Assembly (NCBI GenBank): GCA_030694425.1
Contig: JAUXYI010000008.1
Coordinates: forward strand, 1 to 38,914
Reading direction: 5' to 3'
Source of the DNA: Thermodesulfovibrionia bacterium
Lineage (GTDB): Bacteria > Nitrospirota > Thermodesulfovibrionia > UBA6902 > BMS3Bbin08
Length of the DNA stretch: 38,914 nt
Shown one piece after another: positions 33,074 to 38,914 of this stretch. The translations under genes and the position numbers were made by a program. Position 1 is the first letter of the stretch. The number at the start of each line of letters is the position of its first letter. Below the pieces are notes generated by a model. It saw nothing but the letters and a program-made list of their open reading frames with translations, did no database searches and was not told the origin of the DNA.

Positions 33074-35089
33074 TTGGAACGAAAAATTTATCTTGAACAG
33101 ACACCGCTCAATGAAGCAATTGAAAAATGGACAAATAAATTCATTGAAAATGGTATGAATAAGCCTTTAGAGGGAGAGCATATTAAGGTCATTGATTCCC
33201 TCGGAAGGATAACCGCCGAGCCTGTATTTGCAAAAATCTCCTCTCCCTTCTACCATTCCTCTGCAATGGATGGCTATGCTGTGAAATTCACTGATACAAT
33301 TGGCGCTTCTGAGGGTAGACCAAAAAAATTAAAGATACCCGACCAGGCTGTTTATGTCTCCACCGGTGATCCGATACCTGATGGATTTAATGCGGTAATA
33401 ATGGTAGAAGACGTCAATTTAATCAGAACACAGACATCAGACATCAGACATCAGACATCAGAAACACCGATAGAATATATTGAGATAATTGCATCAGTTA
33501 CACCCTGGCAGCATATCAGGACAGTCGGAGAAGACATTGTCATTACAGAACTTCTCCTGCCGGAAAACCACAAAATACGACCCATTGATATTGGTGCAAT
33601 ACTCGCAGGCGGGTTAACAGAAATAAAAGCAAGAAAAAAACCAAAGGTTGTCATTATCCCAACAGGCAGTGAAATTGTAGAGCCGGGGAGCAATTTAATA
33701 AAAGGCAATATAATAGAATCCAATTCAAGAATACTTGCCGGTCTTGTTTCAGAATGGGGCGGTGAACCAATAAGGTTCAGCATTGTACCTGATAATATTG
33801 AAGCACTTAAAGAAGCCGTGCTTAAAGCTGCTCAAATAGCTGACCTTGTTGTGATTAATGCCGGAGCATCTGCGGGGAAAAAAGACTTTTCATCTGCTGT
33901 AATTGGAGAACTCGGTGAAGTAATACTCCACGGACTTAATATCAAACCCGGGAAACCCGCTATCCTCGGCTGGATTAATAATAAACCAGTACTCGGCATA
34001 CCGGGTTATCCTGTATCTGCATATATCACATTTGAAATATTTGCAAAACCCATCATTTATACATGGCAGGGAATTGAGATAAAAGAATCCGAAACACTCA
34101 AGGCAAAATTAAGCAGACCAATTGCTTCTACGCTCGGCATGGAAGAATTTATAAGAGTAAAAGTCGGAAAAGTCGGGGATAACATCATTGCAAGTCCCGT
34201 AAGCCGCGGGGCTGGTATATTGATGAGTCTTGTAAGGGCTGATGGTTTTGTCAGAATCCCTGCAATGAGTGAGGGTATAGGAGCAGGCACAGAGGTGGAA
34301 GTTAAGCTGATGCGGCACAAAGACGACATAACAAATACAATAGTATGCATAGGAAGCCATGACAACACGCTTGATATCCTCGGCAATTTCTTAAAGAAAA
34401 AATATCCAAAATTCTCACTCTCCTCCGCCCATGTAGGTTCAATGGGCGGACTGATAGCATTAAAACGCGGAGAGGCGCATTTAGCAGGCACTCATCTTCT
34501 CGACGAAAAAACAGGTGAATATAACGTCCCATTTATAAAACGTCTATTCAATGAAAATAATCCCCCCACCCCCTTTTTGGCAAAGGGAGGTAAGGGGGGA
34601 TTTGAAAAAATCATTCTCATCAATCTTGTTTACAGACAGCAAGGCTTTCTGGTGTTAAAAGGAAACCCCAAAAACATAAAAGGATTTGAAGATTTAGCAA
34701 GAGACGACATCACGTTTATCAACCGGCAGTCAGGCTCTGGCACAAGACTGTTAACAGATAAACACTTAAAGGGGCTCGGTATTGACCATCGGAAAATAAA
34801 AGGCTATGACAGGGAAGAATTTACTCACATGGGTATTGCATCAGCAGTGCTGACCGGGGTTGCAGACACAGGTCTTGGCATCCTTGCTGCATCAAAGGCG
34901 CTCGGACTTGATTTTATCCCAGTTGCAAAGGAGCGCTATGACCTTGCTGTGCCTGAAAAATTTTATAACTTAGATATGGTTCAAAAACTTTTAGATATAA
35001 TTAAAAATGATTCGGAATTTAGAATTACTGTTACAAATCTCGGCGGCTATGATATTACAGATATGGGGAAAATAATTTATTCGGGCTGA
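33074..35089 (+). CDS. MoeA fused to a periplasmic-binding-protein-like domain (molybdopterin biosynthesis)
   Basis: A 671-aa protein. Residues 1 to about 410 are MoeA-like (SAMDGYAVKFTD, IPTGSEIVEPG, VVINAGASAGKKDF). Residues about 415-670 are a PBP-like domain (TIVCIGSHDNTLDILGNFL ... INRQSGSGTRLLTDKHL), a known MoeA-PBP fusion. The start is TTG 33074, chosen because GGAGG lies nine bases upstream. It probably binds molybdate or tungstate or a metal chelate before insertion. Two repeat insertions are in frame: CAGACAT tandem units (about residues 119-129, TQTSDIRHQTSE) and a C/G palindrome (about 495-510, NPPTPFLAKGGKGG). It converges with scpB, with a 13-base stop overlap. Confidence 0.9.
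   Translation: MERKIYLEQTPLNEAIEKWTNKFIENGMNKPLEGEHIKVIDSLGRITAEPVFAKISSPFYHSSAMDGYAVKFTDTIGASEGRPKKLKIPDQAVYVSTGDPIPDGFNAVIMVEDVNLIRTQTSDIRHQTSETPIEYIEIIASVTPWQHIRTVGEDIVITELLLPENHKIRPIDIGAILAGGLTEIKARKKPKVVIIPTGSEIVEPGSNLIKGNIIESNSRILAGLVSEWGGEPIRFSIVPDNIEALKEAVLKAAQIADLVVINAGASAGKKDFSSAVIGELGEVILHGLNIKPGKPAILGWINNKPVLGIPGYPVSAYITFEIFAKPIIYTWQGIEIKESETLKAKLSRPIASTLGMEEFIRVKVGKVGDNIIASPVSRGAGILMSLVRADGFVRIPAMSEGIGAGTEVEVKLMRHKDDITNTIVCIGSHDNTLDILGNFLKKKYPKFSLSSAHVGSMGGLIALKRGEAHLAGTHLLDEKTGEYNVPFIKRLFNENNPPTPFLAKGGKGGFEKIILINLVYRQQGFLVLKGNPKNIKGFEDLARDDITFINRQSGSGTRLLTDKHLKGLGIDHRKIKGYDREEFTHMGIASAVLTGVADTGLGILAASKALGLDFIPVAKERYDLAVPEKFYNLDMVQKLLDIIKNDSEFRITVTNLGGYDITDMGKIIYSG
33431..33461. 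repeat. CAGACAT tandem repeat inside moeA-PBP
   Basis: About four and a half copies of the 7-base unit CAGACAT are read in frame as TQTSDIRHQTSE. Because the unit is not a multiple of three, copy-number changes would shift the frame unless three copies at a time are involved. Confidence 0.8.
34558..34603. repeat. C/G-tract palindrome inside moeA-PBP
   Basis: AATAATCCCCCCACCCCC ... GGTAAGGGGGGATT, a close relative of the palindrome in priA (4018-4065). It is read as NPPTPFLAKGGKGG, in frame, between PBP-domain secondary structures. Confidence 0.78.
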
Positions 35090-35676
35090 GAAAAATCATC
35101 ATGTGTCTCGGACAAACCATCTTCCTGTACTGCCGTCCTAAAGGGCTCAATACCTCCAACGTCCTGAAATTCTTTAAGCGTAGGCAGTTCTGAAAGATCT
35201 TTAAGTCCAAAATACTGAAAGAACTCTTTTGTTGTCCCGTACATAAGCGGCCTGCCCGGGACTTCCTTTCTGCCAAGAATTTTTATAAGTCTCCTCTCAA
35301 GAAGGGTTTTGACAACCCCGTCTGAATTAACTCCCCTTATAGCTTCAATCTCTGTTTTAATAATCGGCTGCTTGTAAGCAATAATGGCGACGGTCTCAAG
35401 AGACTGCTGTGAAAGCTTTGTAGGAATAACCGCAGCAATGAGTTTCTTTACCCATGGGGCGCTTGCGGGGTTTGTAACCATCTGGACACCCCCTGCTACC
35501 TCCGCAACAAAGAGCCCGGAGTTTCTCAACTGGTAGTCGTTGATAAGTTCCCTGACAAGCTTCTCAATCTCTTCCTTACCTATCTCAGTTATATTCTTTA
35601 AAACATCTATTGTAAGAGGTTCAGAAGATATAAAAAGAAGGGACTCAATTATAGATTTTGCTTCTTTATCATTCAT
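35077..35676 (-). CDS. scpB: Segregation and condensation protein B
   Basis: A kleisin-associated subunit of the SMC-ScpAB condensin complex. Typical sequence: IIESLLFISSEPLTIDVL near the N-terminus, SGLFVAEVAGGVQMVTNP, and the winged-helix part LSQQSLETVAIIAYKQPIIK ... VPGRPLMYGTTKEFFQYFGL. The 199-aa length is normal. scpA is not in the window. It converges on the moeA-PBP fusion and is separated from ispA by an ACACAGAT-type repeat. Confidence 0.94.
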   Translation of the reverse strand: MNDKEAKSIIESLLFISSEPLTIDVLKNITEIGKEEIEKLVRELINDYQLRNSGLFVAEVAGGVQMVTNPASAPWVKKLIAAVIPTKLSQQSLETVAIIAYKQPIIKTEIEAIRGVNSDGVVKTLLERRLIKILGRKEVPGRPLMYGTTKEFFQYFGLKDLSELPTLKEFQDVGGIEPFRTAVQEDGLSETHDDFSQPE

Positions 35677-35692
35677 AAAATAATAAATAGAA

Positions 35693-35769
35693 CACAGATT
35701 TTACAGATACACACAGATAACATTTTTATTATATTAAAAATCCTGATAATCTGCGTTTATCTGTGTCCA
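35693..35769. repeat. ACACAGAT inverted repeat between scpB and ispA
   Basis: ACACAGATTTTACAGATACA ... CACACAGATAAC on the left is balanced by ATAATCTGCGTTTATCTGTG on the right, an intergenic repeat of yet another family. The rest of the gap to 35895 is AT-rich; I see no clear promoter. Confidence 0.6.
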
Positions 35770-35895
35770 AAACAGAATTATTTTTAATTGTAGAATCGTA
35801 TCAAAATTTCCTTAAAAACGCAATTCAATTCTGATTGAACTGCCTATGCAAAAATTTACTTGACTCAATATATATTAAAAGGCAAGAATAATTAA

Positions 35896-36783
35896 ATGGA
35901 CTTAAAATCTTATCTCCCCAAAAAGCAAGAAGTCATAGATAGATTTCTTAAAAACTACCTTGCTGCAAAAAAGGTAAACAGCAACTGCCCAAAAAAATTA
36001 TACAAAGCCATGGGATATTCTTTGATGGCTGGAGGAAAAAGACTGCGGCCAATCCTTGCAATTGCCAGCTATGAAACAGCAGGCGGTAAATCAAAAAACA
36101 TTATTCCGATTGCTGCTTCCCTTGAATTAATTCATACTTACTCTTTAATCCATGACGACCTGCCTGCTATGGATAACGATGACTTCAGAAGAAACAAGCC
36201 AACCAGCCACATGGTATTTGGAGAGGCTGTTGCAATTCTTGCTGGCGATGCGCTGCTTACAGAGGCCTTTGGCATTATTGCAAATACCCCTGCTAAGCCT
36301 GAAATTTTAATAAAGATAATTAATGAGCTGACACATGCCTGTGGTACCAGAGGCATGGTCGGCGGTCAAACTGCAGACATAATTTTTGAAGATAGAAAAA
36401 TTAAAGAAAAAGATTTATTCTATATCCACACACATAAAACCGGTGCCCTTATAAGAGCATCAGTTCTTATTGGAGCAATAATGGCAGAGGCTCCACCAGA
36501 TACATTGAGCGCACTGTCAAAGTATGGAGAAAAAATAGGTCTTGCCTTCCAGATTATTGATGACGTTCTTGATATAATAGGCACAAAAGAAGAACTGGGA
36601 AAATCACCGGGCGCGGATATCATAAAGGGTAAAAACACTTATCCATCTATATATGGTCTGGAGGAATCAAAGATAAAAGCAGAAAATCTTATAAACGCCT
36701 CTCTTAAAGCAATAGAAGATTTTGACTTAAAGGCAGAGCCATTAAGGGAGATTGCAAAATACATTCTTAACCGGCGGAATTAA
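35896..36783 (+). CDS. ispA: Polyprenyl (farnesyl/geranylgeranyl) diphosphate synthase
   Basis: Chain elongation of isoprenoid diphosphates. The motifs are GGKRLRP (about 46-52), the first aspartate-rich motif DDLPAMDND (about 87-95), and the second, IDDVLD. The 295-aa length is normal. The product chain length (C15 versus C20) cannot be read with certainty. Four bases after its stop is dxs, so the two form an isoprenoid operon. Confidence 0.94.
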   Translation: MDLKSYLPKKQEVIDRFLKNYLAAKKVNSNCPKKLYKAMGYSLMAGGKRLRPILAIASYETAGGKSKNIIPIAASLELIHTYSLIHDDLPAMDNDDFRRNKPTSHMVFGEAVAILAGDALLTEAFGIIANTPAKPEILIKIINELTHACGTRGMVGGQTADIIFEDRKIKEKDLFYIHTHKTGALIRASVLIGAIMAEAPPDTLSALSKYGEKIGLAFQIIDDVLDIIGTKEELGKSPGADIIKGKNTYPSIYGLEESKIKAENLINASLKAIEDFDLKAEPLREIAKYILNRRN

Positions 36784-36787
36784 ATCA

Positions 36788-38695
36788 ATGCCTCATAAAA
36801 ATATAAAAAAATTGGAAGATCTAAAAAAACTCACGATTCTGGAGCTGAAGGAACTTGCAAAGGAATTAAGGCAGATAATCTTAGAAAGAGTTGCAATAAA
36901 TGGCGGACACCTTGCATCAAACCTTGGAACTGTTGATATCACCATTGCACTGCATTATGTTTTTAATTCTCCGAAAGATAAGATAATATGGGATGTAGGG
37001 CACCAGTGTTATTCTCACAAGATTCTTACGGGAAGGGCTGAGGCCTTCTCCACTATCAGACAGTACGGCGGTATTTCTGGTTTTCCAAAAATAGATGAAA
37101 GCCCTCATGACGCATTTGGAACAGGCCATAGCTCAACATCTATTTCCTCTGCACTTGGAATAATTGAGGCAAGAGATCAGAAGAAAGAGGACTTCAAGGT
37201 AATAGCCGTAATCGGTGACGGCGCTTTAACCGCAGGGCTTGCGTTTGAGGGTTTAAACCACGCAGGACACCTTCAAAAAGACCTTATTGTTGTATTGAAC
37301 GACAACGAGATGTCCATTTCTCCTAATGTTGGCGCTTTATCCGCTTATTTAAACAGAATAATGACAGGCGATTTATACACTAAATTCAAAAAAGAAACCA
37401 AGTTGTTTTTAGAGCGTATCCCAAAAGTAGGAGAACCATTTCTTAAAATAGCACAAAGGGCAGAGGATACTGTTAAAGGCTTCTTTGTGCCCGGAATGTT
37501 ATTTGAAGAATTAGGATTTGAATATGTTGGTCCTATTGATGGTCATAAAATTGAATCTCTTATAGAAACGTTTGAGAGATTTAAAGACTTTCCAGCGCCG
37601 GTATTGATACACGCAATAACAAAAAAGGGTAAAGGTTATTCACCGGCAGAAAAAAGTCCATGGATATTCCATGGTGTTGGCCCTTTTGATATAGAAACAG
37701 GCAGTCAAATATCCTCTGCAAACCCGACTTACAGCGAGATATTTGGCAGCTATCTTGTTAAACTCGCAAGAGAAGACAGTCGAATTGTTGCTATAACAGC
37801 AGCAATGACAGAAGGAACAGGACTCTCGGAATTTGCCAAAACATTCCCATTAAGATTTTATGATGTTGGAATTGCCGAATCCCATGCAGTGACCTTTGCA
37901 GCAGGGCTTGCAAGCCAGGGACTTAAACCTGTTGTAGCTATTTATTCAACTTTTCTGCAAAGGGCATATGATGAGATTGTGCATGATGTCTGTCTCCAGA
38001 ATCTTCCTGTGGTATTTGCGATAGACAGGGCTGGCATTGTTGGAGAAGATGGGCCAACACATAACGGAGCTTTTGATATCTCATATCTCAGACACATACC
38101 GAACATAGTCATTATGGCTCCAAAAGATGAAAATGAACTCGGTAGAATGCTCAAAACCGCTATTTCTCATGATGGACCAGTTGCAATACGATACCCGCGC
38201 GGCGCTGTATCTAAAATACCAACTGACATCGAACTAAAAAAACTCACTATCGGAGAATCTGAAATATTGAAAGACGGCAAGGATATTTTAATTATTGCCA
38301 TAGGAAGCGCCGTTCAGCCAGCTAAACATGCATCAGAGCTTCTTAACGAAATGGGAATAAGCGCCTGTGTAATCAATGCAAGGTTTGCAAAACCAATTGA
38401 TGCCTCCTTAATTGGAAATCTCGCAAAAGAGATAAAAAGTGTTCTTACAGTGGAAGAAAATGTTGTCCAGGGAGGCTTTGGAAGCGCTGTATTAGAACAG
38501 CTATCAGAAATGGACATTGATGGATTAAAAATAAAAATGCTCGGACTCCCTGACAAATTTATAGAACATGGGCCACAAAATCTACTCAGAAAAATGCTTG
38601 GTTTAGATGCAGAGAAAATTACAAAAGAAGCCCTGACCCTGATAGGCAAAAAGGGGTTAATCTTGAACCACTTCAATATAACTGTTGATAATTAA
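36788..38695 (+). CDS. dxs: 1-deoxy-D-xylulose-5-phosphate synthase
   Basis: The first enzyme of the MEP isoprenoid pathway: pyruvate + glyceraldehyde-3-phosphate -> DXP, with TPP. Motifs: GHQCYSHKILTGR, the TPP-binding GDGALTAGLAFEGLNHAGH ... NDNEMSISPNVG, and the transketolase-like middle DRAGIVGEDGPTHNGAFD. ATG 36788 gives 635 aa, the usual length; a start 12 codons earlier would overlap ispA and is not needed. It is coupled to ispA. Confidence 0.96.
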   Translation: MPHKNIKKLEDLKKLTILELKELAKELRQIILERVAINGGHLASNLGTVDITIALHYVFNSPKDKIIWDVGHQCYSHKILTGRAEAFSTIRQYGGISGFPKIDESPHDAFGTGHSSTSISSALGIIEARDQKKEDFKVIAVIGDGALTAGLAFEGLNHAGHLQKDLIVVLNDNEMSISPNVGALSAYLNRIMTGDLYTKFKKETKLFLERIPKVGEPFLKIAQRAEDTVKGFFVPGMLFEELGFEYVGPIDGHKIESLIETFERFKDFPAPVLIHAITKKGKGYSPAEKSPWIFHGVGPFDIETGSQISSANPTYSEIFGSYLVKLAREDSRIVAITAAMTEGTGLSEFAKTFPLRFYDVGIAESHAVTFAAGLASQGLKPVVAIYSTFLQRAYDEIVHDVCLQNLPVVFAIDRAGIVGEDGPTHNGAFDISYLRHIPNIVIMAPKDENELGRMLKTAISHDGPVAIRYPRGAVSKIPTDIELKKLTIGESEILKDGKDILIIAIGSAVQPAKHASELLNEMGISACVINARFAKPIDASLIGNLAKEIKSVLTVEENVVQGGFGSAVLEQLSEMDIDGLKIKMLGLPDKFIEHGPQNLLRKMLGLDAEKITKEALTLIGKKGLILNHFNITVDN

Positions 38696-38737
38696 TCTTA
38701 AACCCGTCCTTAATTTTATTTAACCACACTATTGAAT

Positions 38738-38914
38738 TAATAATGAGTTCATTAGTAGAGCCTCATAAGAAGCAGTCATTCCTGCCCCGTATGAAACACG
38801 GGATAAACTCCAGCAGGAATCCAGGAAAACCAAAGAAAATACTGGATTCCCGCTTAAGGACTGCGGGAATGACGGAAAAAGCAATGTGCTCTTACTTATG
38901 GTCTTCTTAGTAAT
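38738..38914. repeat. Compound palindromic element (MITE-like) at the end of the window
   Basis: TAATGA-GT-TCATTA (38741-38754), CTCATAAGAAG, GTCATTCCTGC ... GCGGGAATGAC and a second, inverted CTTACTTATGGTCTTC resembling the first flank (imperfect). It shares the order of its parts with 29733-29823. It contains no gene and runs into the window edge. Confidence 0.6.

Overview
The window reads as a chromosomal stretch from a Gram-negative, anaerobic or microaerophilic bacterium with an autotrophic leaning. The gene mix (Slp-type outer-membrane lipoprotein, selenocysteine formate dehydrogenase next to formate-THF ligase, two-subunit biotin carboxylase, DUF512 radical-SAM protein, MoeA-PBP fusion, many dispersed palindromes) would fit Nitrospirota or a deltaproteobacterial-type lineage. 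This is inference from gene content; no rRNA or tRNA gene was seen to settle it.

Layout. 1-3.5 kb: hairpin repeats, ribF, a radical-SAM/HhH protein (opposite strand), an Slp lipoprotein and an orphan ribbon-helix-helix antitoxin. 3.8-12.8 kb, minus strand: priA, a Ca2+-type P-ATPase, pycB and pycA (two-subunit biotin carboxylase) and a small zinc-finger protein. 13-17.2 kb, minus strand: a Kef-type antiporter, beta-carbonic anhydrase, a DsbA-like protein, and a decayed metallophosphatase/multihaem cytochrome pseudogene, followed by a VapBC-type toxin-antitoxin pair. 18.2-25.8 kb, plus strand: a NuoE/NuoF-like diaphorase pair, a formate dehydrogenase catalytic subunit split by an in-frame UGA (selenocysteine), a cyclic-nucleotide-domain protein and formate-THF ligase. 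Together these make the CO2 -> formate -> formyl-THF entry of the Wood-Ljungdahl methyl branch. 26-31.1 kb, plus strand: CDP-alcohol phosphatidyltransferase, DUF512 radical-SAM protein, aroE, a PD-(D/E)XK-like protein, a 57-aa Cys-rich protein and moeA. 31.2-32.9 kb: an accessory islet with two small antitoxin genes, a RelE/ParE toxin, a truncated ORF, inverted repeats that partly resemble integron attC sites, and a tyrosine-recombinase remnant. 33-38.9 kb: a moeA-PBP fusion, scpB (converging), ispA and dxs (isoprenoid precursors), and a compound palindromic element.

The most striking pattern is that several families of short palindromic or tandem repeats, which also occur between genes, sit in frame INSIDE housekeeping genes: priA (two), the P-ATPase (two), fdhA (one), moeA-PBP (two) and the cytochrome pseudogene (one). 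The same two-part repeat occurs in the P-ATPase and in fdhA and is read in the same frame in both (LRVTS ... VTRHxSL). This resembles the protein-coding palindromic elements of Rickettsia, here with several unrelated repeat families. The second point of interest is the UGA codon of fdhA with a SECIS-like hairpin, which a naive annotation would split into two genes.
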